A stretch of 64,000 nt of DNA from Phaseolus vulgaris. Taxonomy: Eukaryota; Streptophyta; Magnoliopsida; Fabales; Fabaceae. The DNA lies in the NCBI RefSeq assembly GCF_000499845.2, contig NC_023753.2, positions 22,103,932 through 22,167,931 on the forward strand, in the 5' to 3' direction. The translations under genes and the position numbers were made by a program. Positions 33,641-43,296 of the stretch are shown piece by piece. Positions within the stretch are counted from its first letter, which is position 1; each line of letters starts with the position of its first letter. Below the pieces are notes generated by a model. That model worked only from the letters and a program-made list of their open reading frames with translations, did no database searches and was not told the origin of the DNA.

Positions 33641-33818
33641 TATAATTGTCTTTTCCTTTTGCTCTTGTGAAGTGAACCTTCACACTTACTTAACCACTTG
33701 GTTAAGTTCGTGTCCAGTGGGGATCTTCTTAGAGTTCTCACCATATCCTTGCTTAAAATCTCAATCTAAGTAAAGTGTCACACCATAAAATGAAAAATCC
33801 TAAAATCAACTCACATCA

Positions 33819-35577
33819 AAACTCCCAATTCCTTTGCCAACAACATTCCTGCTATCAAGGCCTCACACTCAACTTGGTTGTTGCTCGCCTTAAATGCAAA
33901 CTTGAGGGCTTGTTCAATTAAGAGTCCATTTGGTCATTCTAGAATGACTCCAGCTCCGTTCCCTTTTTGGTTGGAGGACCCATCAACAGAAACGACCCAT
34001 TGGAAATCATTTGGATCGGGTTGGGAGTCCTTGGATGAAAGCTCTACCATAAAGTCTGCATATACCTAGCCTTTAATTGGCCCTCGTGGTTCGTACTGTA
34101 TGTCAAAATCGGACAACTCAACCACCCAGCATACCATCCGACCTGCAATGTCAGGCTTTTGGAGAACCTTACGGATGGGCAGGTGGATCATTATGATCAA
34201 AGTGAAGCTTTGAAAATAATGAAGAAGTCGCCGAGCTGTGAACACCGCAGCTAGAGCAGCTTTCTCAATAGCTTGATACCGAACCTCTGGTCCTTGTAGC
34301 ACCTTGCTTACGAAATAGACTAGCGTCTGGATCTTCTCCTGATCTTGCAAAATGACTGAGCTGATAGCCCGATCTGATATTGAAAAGTATAGACGCATAG
34401 GGATTTCTGGAATCGGTTTACCGAGGTCTAGAGGACTAGCCAGATATTCCTTTAACATGGCCAAATCTTTTTCTTAAGACATTGGAAATAAGGATACCCT
34501 TTATCTTCACTGGCTGACAAGAAACGAGATAGGGCGATAATGCACCCGGTTAGTTGTTGTAGTTCCTTCACATTAGTCGGACTTCTCATTTTTATAATCG
34601 TTGCGCATTTGTCAGGGTTCGCCTCTATACCTCTTTCAGTTAGCAAGAAACCAACAAATTTCCCTACTTCAACTCCAAACACGCATTTATCAGGATTAAG
34701 CTTTATATTGTACCTTGCTAAGGTGGCAAATAGCTTCTCTAGGTCGGCCTTATGCTGGTCTTCCCTTTCTGACGTGACAACCATGTCATCCACATATACT
34801 TGAACGTTGCGTCCGAGCATTGGTGAAAGGATCTGGTCCATGAGTCTTTGATAGGTCGCTCCAACGTTTTTCAAGCTAAAGAGCATGATCTTTTAGCAGT
34901 AACTCGGCGACCTCAGCCATAAAAGCTTACTCACTCTCGTCCTTTGAGTGCATACGAATCTGATTGTACCCCGAAAATGCATCTAAAAAACCTAAGAAAC
35001 AACATCTTGAGGCGCTGTCTACCAAGGAGTCTATGCTCGGTAGAGCGTAAGAATCCTTGGGACATGCCTTATTTAAATCGGTGAAGTCAACACACATCCT
35101 CCACTTCCCATTTTCCTTTTTCACCACTACAACGTTCGCCAACCACTCAAGGTATTGGATTTCCCTTATGTGGCCAGCAGCAAAAAGTTTTTGAGTTTCT
35201 TCTCGGAAGGCGAGGCATTTCTCTTTATTTAATTTTCTTCGTCCCTGGACTACGGGCTTAACCTTTTCGTCCATGGTAAGTCGGTGACATAAAAAATCAA
35301 GATCTATTCCAGGCATGTCCGCGGACGACCATGCGAAAGTGTTCATATTCTCCAAGATGGCGTCGACTATTTTATCCTCAAACTCTTGGCAAAGCGAGGT
35401 GTTGAGCTTGAATTTCTTCCCTTTTATCTCCTTCTCCGGCACTTCTTCAGCAAGCCCAGTTCTTTTTTGATCGCTGATGTCTGCCTCTGTTATCCATTCT
35501 GGATCTCCTAGTTGGATGATGACTACGTAGGTTCCCCTGCGATTTTTCAAACTGCTCTTGTAGCACTTCCTTGTCAT
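33819..35577 (-). pseudogene. Tat-2 reverse transcriptase and RNase H
   Basis: From 35577 down: the protease-RT linker, then SADMPGIDLDFLCHRL, then RT with WRMCVDFTDLNKACPKD, LGFLDAFSGYNQI, a frame break near 34890-34930, LKNVGATYQRLMD and the catalytic YVDDMVV. The connection domain and RNase H follow (34464-34066: LYFSISDRAISSV, QAIEKAALAAVF), then after a frame change the second RNase H part (VDGSSNQKGNGAGVIL, NNQVECEALIAG) up to the LTR-B target site at 33819. Both catalytic Asp residues of YVDD survive, but at least two frame breaks and a stop near 33946 kill it. Confidence 0.88.
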
Positions 35578-36526
35578 CTTATGATCAACTTTTATCGTGA
35601 TTATCTTTCGATGAGGGCAACTTCGTCTTCATGTGTGTGGTTGAGGCTACTGCACCCAACCTATTCAAGAAAAGTCGCCCCAAGAGCCGGTTGTATGCGG
35701 AAGATGCATTGATAACGATGTACTTGACAATAATCGTCCTGGCTGCGTTTTCATTAGAGAAGGTTGTCATCGGCTCAACGTATCCTTGTACTTCCACCTG
35801 GTCACATGCGAAACTGATAGAACAGCCATCATAAGGCCTCAACTGATCAGGGGATATTTGAAAATTTGTAAATGTTCCCCTAAATATCACGTCAGTCGAG
35901 CTCTTTTGATCAATCAGGACTCTGTGCACTTTTCATCCTACCGTGACAACAGATATCACCATTGGATCATCCTCAGGGAAACACATCTCCCAGGTCGGAA
36001 CTTGTGAAGCAAAGGGAGGGCTCTGTGGGTCAATCAGACTTCCTAAATCTAGGGACATCACCACCCACGCATATCGTTTGCGTTTGGAGATTGAGTTTCC
36101 ACCTCCATAAAATCCTCATGTGATGGTGTTCAAATCCCTATGAATTTGAGTTTCATGTGTTTGTTCCACAGTCGTAGCCTCTCCTTTTGGTTCCTCTTGA
36201 TTGACCTCGAGGTATTCCTTCAAGAAACCCTCTTTGACTAAATTAGCTAGTTGATAACATAGGTCTATGCATTGTTCAATGTTATGTCCATAGGCCCTGT
36301 GGAAATTGCACCAGGCATCTCTTCGTGATCACAAGAATCGATCTATTTCTTGTGGAAACATTAGCCTATCTACTACCCCTACCATGCTTATGAGCTCTTT
36401 ACAGGGTACTAGAAATCTGGGTCTGATCGTTGTCTCCTCCCTGGCCTTTATCTTAGGTTTGTTTTCTTGGCAACATACAGGACATACCTCAAATTCGTTC
36501 TCTTCTCGGTGGATTCTTCATTGCCC
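35578..36526 (-). pseudogene. Tat-2 protease and gag C-terminal region
   Basis: Protease at 35585-35929 reads RVLIDQKSSTDVIF, where Tat proteases usually have a VDxGSSADV-like site; the Asp is kept but the following Gly is Lys. Downstream, YNRLLGRLFLNRLGAV matches the family. From 35930 to 36526 the frame is broken by stops, and the expected zinc knuckle is not convincingly visible. Confidence 0.75.
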
Positions 36527-37273
36527 CTAATGGAACGATCTCAGCTGTTTTCCTTGTGCTTGGGCTGCTTCGACCGTGAGCTGCCATTTTTCCTGAGCAC
36601 AACCTCTAGAGAACTGAGGGAAAGAGGTGATGTGACCATCTAGGATTCCACTAAAACATTGCAAGGCTATTCCTGTGAATGTACCCATGAGCATCTTACA
36701 TCGGATCGCATCTAACCCCCCAAAGAAGATCATTTGATTCCTAAACGCCTTTAGATGGCTCTCAGGGTCTCCTACACTAGAGAAAAAATCGATCTTGGGT
36801 GTGATGTAATGGGGCGGCACAAACTCTTCCATGATTTGTTGAGAGAATGGCTTAGGGTCATCCCTTGATGACAATCCTGGGGAACGTTTCCTGGTGGGAC
36901 GCCGACCGTGTCGGTGCAAGTTCCTCCGCAATTCCTCGTTGGTCTTGCACAACTCCTCATTGGCTTGTGTGTGCTCCTCCATCTTTGAGGGGGCCTCAAT
37001 CTTTGCCATCAGGTCAGCTTGGCTCAACCGCATTTCCTCTCGAAGGCATTCTTGATCGGCTCGGGCTTTTGCTCGTACCCGTTCTTGCTCGACTCGGGCT
37101 TCTGTCCGTAGCTACTCTTGCTCGGCCTTAGCTTCTTCTCCAATTCGCTCTTGCTCACGTCGATATTCTTCGTTTGCCTCCTGGAGAGCCCTCATGGCCT
37201 CCATTATTTCTTGCAAGGCGGGGGCCTCACTTCCTTCAGATCCCAATAGTCCTTGCTTCGTGTTTCTCATCAT
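36527..37273 (-). pseudogene. Tat-2 gag
   Basis: Start at the ATG pair 37273/37270 (MMRNTKQGLLG). The N-terminus is a charged coiled coil of AEQERxRxEA repeats with a TAG near 37112, followed by an open frame (37033-36527). The Gag core is recognisable from VPPHYITPKIDFFSSVGDP through ESHLKAFRNQM, a form typical of Tat/Ogre-like Gag. It ends in a frame break at 36527. Confidence 0.8.
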
Positions 37274-37320
37274 GTGGAATGCTCAGTCACAAATGTGGGT
37301 GGGACCAGGTTTTATCGGGC

Positions 37321-37338
37321 CCCACGCTGGGCGCCAAA
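37321..37338 (-). promoter_or_regulatory. Primer binding site of Tat-2
   Basis: On the minus strand TTTGGCGCCCAGCGTGGG directly follows the 5' LTR end. TGGCGCC starts are usual for tRNA-primed plant gypsy elements of the Tat/Athila side; the exact tRNA cannot be fixed from memory. Confidence 0.7.
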
Positions 37339-37558
37339 TGTTCTCGCCTGGTGAGCTCGGTCGGACTTAGAAGTGAGCTTTAGGCTAAAGCGAATTTGCT
37401 TGGGGTTTTGAACAATGTTGAAGACGCTTTGTGACGAAGGAGGCTCCACCTATTAATTACACTCTGACGATCAAGTCAGTGAGAGAATTTAAACTATCAA
37501 TTTGTATCAATGTAGGGTTCAGAAAAGCTTACTTTTACTCGGGGTCTTAAACCCTTTT

Positions 37559-38533
37559 TGATATAATCCAAGTCAACAAGGAGATGACCAAGGACTCAAA
37601 TTACCATTCACACTATGAGAAGTCATCTCAACTTTCAAATGAAGACCCCACCAAGGATCTAGCAGACCTCACTAGAAGGGGAAATGAGCAAAGACCATAA
37701 CATCAAATGTTCTTCCTTCTGGTCTTCTTAAGAATAAAACAAGTTGTAAATAAATTGGACTCACTTTTTAGGAGTCCAAATAGCAAGATAGGCTAGAATA
37801 GGTGCCTTTAGCATAATAGGGGGTGTGGTTATCATTTTAGCTTGTTTTTTTACCTAGTTTCTAGAAGAAGTGGCCTAAGGTGTGGTTTTGACTTAGTCAA
37901 ACCCTAAAGGCAACCCCTCACACATTTACCATCCTATCCTTGTTCATCTTGTTTTCCAAGGCACCCATTCCTATAAATAGGGTGGCTTACTCTATGTATT
38001 TTCAAGTTCAATTTTATAGAAGAAGGAAAACTCTGCACAAATTGTGTGAGGCTAGTTTGCTCTAAGCATTAAGTCTTATCTTGAGTGAGTTGAGAGCTCT
38101 CAAGGGGAGGCCCTTGCACTTATCTTGGAGGAGACCACACTCCAAGTGGCGTGATCCCTTTCAATCCACCACATAAGCTTTCTTCTTCCATCATTTTCCT
38201 TCATTTCCATTTCCACCATCTTTTTGTGTTCTTCACTTGTTATATTGCTCCATTTATCTTTGTATTTTTATATTCTTATTTTCCTCCATTGTCAATTTGG
38301 TTTCCCTCATGTTTTTATGTTTCCTTCCATGTTCCTTTAATTTTCGCCCTTCATCATCAATTGCCATTTACTTGTATTTTTCCTTTGTCCTCTAGAAGTG
38401 AACCTTCACACTTACTTAAGTTCGTGTCCAATGAGAATCTTCTTTGGATTCTCACCATATAATTGCTAAAAAATCTCCATCATAAGTAAAGTGTCACCTG
38501 TAAAATGGAATCATCTAAAATCAAATCACATAA
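37559..38533 (+). repeat. 5' LTR of Gypsy-B
   Basis: TATA box ctataaatag at about 37975; the following leader block (gtcttatcttgagtgagttgagagctctcaag) is shared with the 3' LTR and with the relic at 3546-4582. The final bases are ATAA rather than ATCA, probably a mutation. Confidence 0.85.
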
Positions 38534-39344
38534 TGTGGTTATCAGAGCTCTGGTTTTTTTTAGCATATTTACTTTGAATTGATTTGACACTTTACTTTTC
38601 TTGCACCTTTAAACTTTTGCCTTTACATTCAAGCAAATTTAAATTTAGCCTTTACTTTCTTGCTTTTTCAATTTGGCATTCTCTTTATTCAATAGCTTCC
38701 AATTCGCTTTTGAATGTTATTTTCTGTCCAATTTTTTGTTCTTACCTCTTTTTATTTGAGTCATACGTTCTTAGTGTTTCTAGGAGTCCTTATTTTTCTT
38801 CTACTTATTTTGCTTTTAATTGTGAAGGTATAAAAAAAGTAACTAGAAATTTGTTTTAAGTGGAAGTATATTTAATTGCAAACATAGATTTCAAGTGTTC
38901 ATTTCTAGCAAGAGTAAAACTTCATTGTTAAAAGTCAAGTAAGTTTCTTAGAGTCTTTTTGTGTGTGTTTTCTTGCTTGTCTTTCTTTAAAGTTTTGTCA
39001 TCATCTCTTTTCCTAACTTGGTTTAGCTTCTTTGTTTTGAGCTTTTCTTGTTTTTATTTTAAAATTCTTTAGTTTTGTTGTGGTTCTTTTAAGATCAAGT
39101 GTTAAGGGCTTTGTCCTTTTTCATTTGAGAGCTTGAAATCCGAAGATAGACCTTTGTTGAGAGAAAATCATTTTTAAGTGCTTAGATCTTTTCTCCTCTT
39201 TGCTACACAAAAGAGTGACACAAGGGAAGAGAGGGTTATTAGCTTTTATCTTTCACTAATTGTTTATCTCTTTGTGCAATTTTATGCCTCTTCTTTCTTC
39301 AGGGGAATCATCAAAACCTCAATCTCCCCTAAAAGGCTTTCCTT
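38534..39344 (+). other. Gypsy-B PBS and leader
   Basis: The PBS for initiator-Met tRNA (with one extra T) starts at about 38535, followed by a T-rich untranslated leader. No ORF longer than shadows is present before gag. Confidence 0.65.
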
Positions 39345-40502
39345 ATGGGAGAGCTTGCGGTAACAAAGAGATCTTTAGTCCAAAAAGAGGAAGAAATGCA
39401 ACATTTGGAGGAAAGACTTCAAATACTTGAAACAACACATGAAAGACAACCAAAAGGAAGGAGGTGGGAGGAATGGAGAGCTTCAAGGAGCTACACACAT
39501 TACGACAACCAAGATGAAGATCAAGATTGGAGAATTCACCAATATGATGAAAGGCGCCACCAACACCATCCTTTTAAAATTTCTTTTCCCTATGTAAAAT
39601 TGCCTAGCTTTAGTGGAGAAAGTGACCACAATATTTACCTAAGATGGGAGGCTAAGGTTGAGCAAATATTCAATGTGTATGAGGTCCAAGAGGAGCAAAA
39701 GGTAAAACTAGCCTCCCTAGAATTCTTAGACTATGTCATGCAATGGTGGCACCAAACTGTAATGGACATTGGGCTAAACAAGAGGTCAGTCGTGGTCTCT
39801 TTGTATGATTTGAAAGAATGTATGTGCACGCATTTTGTTCCTCCTCATTATAGGAAGGAACTCTTGTTGAAGCTCCAACGACTTCAACAAGGACCTAGAA
39901 GTGTAGATGAGTACTTTAAAGATCTTGAAACTACTTTGACTAAAATTGACATGCATGAAAATAAGGAGTCAAAGATAGCTAGATTTGTAAGTGGCTTAAG
40001 AAGAGAAATCCAAGATGTGGTAGATTTATATGAGTATTCCTCTTTGGAAAAATTGGTTCACCTAGCTATCAAGGTTGAATCACAACTTTTAAAGAAAACC
40101 CATTTCAAAACTACTCATAATGATAGCTTCTACAAATCATCATGGAAGGACAAAAATCAAACTTCTCCAAAAACCTTTCCTTCCAATTTTGTAAAAGATT
40201 CCACTTACAATCCTAGAGTTTCTAAACCCTCAACTTCTACACCTAAGTCACCCACCAAAACTTCAAGTAAAAAATGTTTTATATGTCTAGGTTTTGGGCA
40301 CATAGCAGCCAATTGTCCTTCAAAAAGAACCATGATGGTCAAAGGGGGGGTTGTCATGAGTGAGCATAGCTCTCAAAGGTTTAAGTCCCCTACTTCTTTA
40401 AAAAGCCAAAGTGAGGAAAAGTGTGAGTTACCATGTGAGGGAGACTTGTTAGTGGTAAGGCGCATGCTTGGTCAAATTCAAAAACCTTTTGATGAAAGTT
40501 AA
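39345..40502 (+). CDS. Gag protein of Gypsy-B, intact ORF
   Basis: 385 codons without interruption. The N-terminus is a charged coiled coil (about residues 1-45). The central part is a retrotransposon Gag domain (about residues 85-210: KISFPYVKLPSFSGESD, then the YLRWEAKVEQIF stretch, 'PPHYRKELLLKLQRLQQG', 'SVDEYFKDLE', ARFVSGLRREIQD). The C-terminal CCHC knuckle CFICLGFGHIAANC is at about residues 307-320, followed by a basic tail. Gag would bind RNA and build particles in the cytoplasm. The stop at 40500-40502 separates it from the protease region, which lies in the following stretch and is damaged. It is the only sizeable retroelement frame in the window without a stop or shift. It might still be translated, although nothing in the sequence shows transcription. 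Confidence 0.85.
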   Translation: MGELAVTKRSLVQKEEEMQHLEERLQILETTHERQPKGRRWEEWRASRSYTHYDNQDEDQDWRIHQYDERRHQHHPFKISFPYVKLPSFSGESDHNIYLRWEAKVEQIFNVYEVQEEQKVKLASLEFLDYVMQWWHQTVMDIGLNKRSVVVSLYDLKECMCTHFVPPHYRKELLLKLQRLQQGPRSVDEYFKDLETTLTKIDMHENKESKIARFVSGLRREIQDVVDLYEYSSLEKLVHLAIKVESQLLKKTHFKTTHNDSFYKSSWKDKNQTSPKTFPSNFVKDSTYNPRVSKPSTSTPKSPTKTSSKKCFICLGFGHIAANCPSKRTMMVKGGVVMSEHSSQRFKSPTSLKSQSEEKCELPCEGDLLVVRRMLGQIQKPFDES

Positions 40503-40960
40503 AGGGGAAAAAATTTCATACAAGGTACCTTATCAATAAGAAATTGTGTTCCTTAATTATGGATGGGGGTAGTTGCACAAATGTGACAAGTACAAGAGTG
40601 GTGGAAAAACTTGGGTTATCCACCATCTCTCATTCAAATCCCTATAAGCTCCAATGGCTTAGTAAAGAGAGGGAAATCATGGTTAATAAACAAGTCCTCA
40701 TAATTTTTGCTACATGAAAATATAAAGATGAGGTTTTATGTGATTTTGTGCTAATAGAAGCAACACATATTCTTTTGGGAAGGCCTTGGAAATATGATAG
40801 ACAAGTTCTACATATGGCCTAACCAACAAAATGTCTTTTAACTTCCAACCAAGGGCACAGGGTTATCTTAAAACCCTTCTCTCCCAAAGAAGTTTATGAG
40901 GACCAAATAAAAATGAAAAACAAAAGAGAAAATGAAAAAGAGTAAGAAAGAAAAGATAAA
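40503..40960 (+). pseudogene. Gypsy-B protease remnant
   Basis: Downstream of the gag stop the frame reads LIMDGGSCTNVTSTRVVEKL, an aspartic protease start in which the usual D-S-G is D-G-G, then YKLQWLSKERE and THILLGRPWKYDRQVLH. In-frame stops lie near 40718 and 40820. The matching protein in Gypsy-A (IVDSGSC ... HILLGRPW) has the same architecture, so the two elements are related. Confidence 0.75.
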
Positions 40961-41122
40961 CCGGGTCACAAAATATCATCTTACACCACTAAATCAATCA
41001 TGTTGACTCATGCCATGCTACAAACTGCATCTCCAAGGTGTTCTTCTTCCTTATCTTTTTCATTACCAAATAAAACAAATTACTTGACATCTTGGACAAA
41101 GAAATATTGGGATGAACATTAA

Positions 41123-41361
41123 ACACCTCCTAAGGGTTTCAACCTTTTGAGAGGATTTATATCACCAAGTCCTTTCATCCCCAAATATTATTTCCCAAAA
41201 TGGCTTGTATGTAGAGATTCTCCTTTTGAACTCCCCAAGCTTAAAGAACATAAGTTTGTTTCACTTCCCACACCTTGCACTCTTTTATATGTGAGCAAAC
41301 TAACTATGTTATCTGCAGGAGTTCTAAATTTGAGGTCGAATTCTCTCAAACTTGGGGGGCA
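41123..41361 (+). pseudogene. Gypsy-B 3' coding remnant and PPT
   Basis: From about 41123 a frame reads LLRGFISPSPFIPKYYF, PKWLVCRDSPFELPKL and, near the LTR, LRSNSLKLGGHD. The last phrase overlaps the polypurine tract, as the C-terminal tail of gypsy polyproteins often does. This suggests that the whole pol was lost between about 40960 and 41123 in an ancestor. Confidence 0.5.
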
Positions 41362-42313
41362 TGATACAATCCAAGCCAACAAGGAGATGACCAAGGACTC
41401 AAATTACCATTCACACTATGAGTAATCATCTCAACTTTCAAGTGAAAACCCCACCAAGGATCTAGCAGACATCACCAGAAGGAGAAATGGGCAAAGACCA
41501 GAACATCAAATGTTCTTCCTTTTGGTCTTCCTAAGAATAAAACAAGTTGTAAATAAATTGCACTCACTTTAGGGGTCCAAATAGCGAAATAGGCTAGAAT
41601 AGGTGCCTTTAGCATAATACGGGGTGTAGTTATCATTTTAGCTTGTTTTTTGACCTAGTTTCTAGAAAAAGTGACCTAAGGTGTGGTTTTGACTTAGTAA
41701 AACCCTAAAGGCAACCCCCTCACACATTTACCATCCTATCCTTACTCATCTTGTTTTTAAGGCACCCATTCCTATAAATAGGGTGCCTTACTCCATGTAT
41801 TTTCAAGTTGAATTTTATAGAAGAATGAAAACTCTGCACAAATTGTGTGAGGCTAGTTTGCTCTAAGCATTAGGTCTTATCTTGAGTGAGTTGAGTTGAG
41901 AGCTCTCAAGTGGTGGCCCTCTACACTCATCTTGGAGGAAACCACATTCCAAGTGGTGTGTCCACTCTCATTTCATCACCATAAGCTTTCTTTCCTTCAT
42001 CCTTTCTTCCATTTTCCATTACACTTTTATCTTTATGTTGGTATTCTTATTTTGCTTCATTTCCATTTCAGTTTCCTTCCATATCTTGTGTTTCCTTTCA
42101 TGTCTTTTACATTCCACACCATACATCATGTTCACCCTATTATGTGATTTTCCTCTTTGCCTTTGGAAGTGAACCTTCACACTTACTTAACCACTTGGTT
42201 AAGTTCGTGTCCAGTGGGGATCTTCCCTAGGTCTCACCATATACTTGTTAAAATCTCAATCATAAGTAAAGTGTCACCTCTAAAATGGAATCATCTAAAA
42301 TCAACTCACATCA
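41362..42313 (+). repeat. 3' LTR of Gypsy-B
   Basis: 952 bp, starts TGATACAATCC and ends ACTCACATCA, with TATA box ctataaatag near 41773. It differs from the 5' LTR by many substitutions and several indels in its T-rich second half. Confidence 0.87.
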
Positions 42314-43296
42314 CCTTTTATAGACATTCCTTCAACGAATTTCATCAACCAGAATATTATTTCAACAACAAGAATATAATCTCAATAATAACAATATAAT
42401 TTCAACCATAAGTACATTTTGTTAACGTGTACCTTTTATTTTTTGGTACAATGTCACATCATTCCTAACAACTTTTATTTGCATTTAAAATATATATATA
42501 TATATGCTTTAACTAATTCAGCTATTCCTTCAGTTGTTTTTACTCTAATAATCTTTTTCATATGGACTGCCAAATATTTGGGTCGTCCTCATAACATGTT
42601 ATTGGGCCCATGCTTACCCCAGGCTGAGCTGGGTATTTCTCACATGGCCTGTCTAACTGAGCTACTACACTTAAGTGCCTTGGGCTGAGGATCCGAGCAC
42701 GTCTGACAAATACAAATATAATATTATGTTTAAGTATCACCTCAATACAGAGTGTGAACATATTACTTTCAATCCCAAATGGTAGAATTAGTCAACCATG
42801 TTGGCCATTACAAGCATGGAAAGCAAGAAAAGAAGATTCATGATGTTTCTCATTGACGACTCTCGTTTAGGGTATTTTATATCCTTCTATTCTCCCAATG
42901 ATGTCTAGGGTTATGCCTCACACCTCATATTTAATCTAGTTGGGCTTTAGCTGAGTGAATTTTCGTTTGGGCGAGTTTGACAAGAAATAAACCCATCTAC
43001 ACTAGAGTGAATTTGCTTAGACAAGCATGGGAAAGTTTGGAGCAAGTTTTCAATGTTCCAACTTTCCATTTTCATCTTGTTTATTCTCTTTTAGCCCTTT
43101 CATCTCCATTTTCCCCTAGAATCTTGAAATTAATACAAATTTGTGAATAAATCATTCTTATTCATATTATAATCAAAAAAGATGTACAAAGGTTTAAATT
43201 CATAAATTAGGGGTTAAATTATAGCTATTTTATGAATTGATATCCAAAAATATCTGTCTTTTAATATGAAATATTATTGAAACATGACACTTATCA

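Larger units (their letters stand above)
29880..33645 (+). mobile_element. 5'-truncated L1-type LINE
   Basis: The reverse transcriptase and a zf-RVT-type C-terminus (29991-32439) are followed by about 1.2 kb of stop-rich 3' region. ORF1 and the endonuclease are absent. No clear poly(A) tail or target duplication is visible at the right junction (about 33640-33650). The exact edges inside LTR-B are uncertain. Confidence 0.75.
29684..33818 (+). repeat. LTR of family B in Tat-2, split by a LINE
   Basis: Starts TGATACAAACCAAG and ends ACTCACATCA, the ends of the Gypsy-B LTRs, with a perfect 5-bp duplication AAACT (29679-29683 and 33819-33823). Left part is about 29684-29880; right part is about 33650-33818 (gtgaagtgaaccttcacac...). 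Some 550 bp of LTR middle, including the TATA region, are absent, so the LINE insertion came with, or was followed by, a deletion. Confidence 0.82.
37559..42313 (+). mobile_element. Gypsy-B: complete LTR element with gag and protease only, 4755 bp
   Basis: LTRs at 37559-38533 and 41362-42313 (TGATAxAATCCAAG...ACATCA) are flanked by CCTTTT on both sides (37553-37558, 42314-42319). A PBS-like tggttatcagagctctgg follows the 5' LTR and a PPT aaacttggggggca (41348-41361) precedes the 3' LTR. Internal coding is gag (39345-40502) plus a damaged protease. No RT, RNase H or integrase is found; a short remnant of the pol 3' end or tail remains at about 41123-41361. The layout parallels Gypsy-A. Confidence 0.9.
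18041..42714 (-). mobile_element. Tat-2: Tat-lineage Ty3/gypsy element, nested host of five insertions
   Basis: Reading on the minus strand from the 5' LTR (42714-37339): PBS, gag, protease, RT, RNase H, integrase, spacer, then the antisense ORF (plus strand, 18328-19960). Pieces are separated by Gypsy-B (in the 5' LTR), LTR-B with a LINE (29684-33818), R3 with solo LTR T (26784-29120) and Gypsy-A (20485-25878). Each insertion is flanked by a target duplication, and removing them restores colinear coding order. The PPT and internal side of the 3' LTR are missing. Confidence 0.85.
37339..42714 (-). repeat. 5' LTR of Tat-2, split by Gypsy-B
   Basis: Parts 37339-37558 and 42314-42714 together make about 620 bp, matching the 606-bp LTR at 17251-17856 (ctcggtcgga, gatcaagtcagtgagagaat, ggggtcttaaac, catgttattgggccca). 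The outer end TACA is followed by AATAT (42715-42719), the same target sequence as at 17246-17250. Confidence 0.87.
16679..43296 (+). repeat. Solo LTR X-1 (family X), split by the Tat-2 nest
   Basis: The left half (16679-17250) starts TGATGAGCACTTTACG; the right half (about 42715-43296) ends GACACTTATCA. Flanks TCATT (16674-16678) and TCATC (43297-43301) are a decayed 4/5 target duplication. The unit would be about 1.16 kb without its insert. Other copies are 52189-53120, 53121-54365, 56973-57630 and 59624-60814. It has TG...CA ends and no coding capacity. It is the oldest layer of the nest. Confidence 0.72.

Noticed and set aside
38151..38462. 103-codon Phe/Ser-rich frame
   Set aside because: Within the T-rich half of the Gypsy-B 5' LTR; not conserved in the 3' LTR copy.
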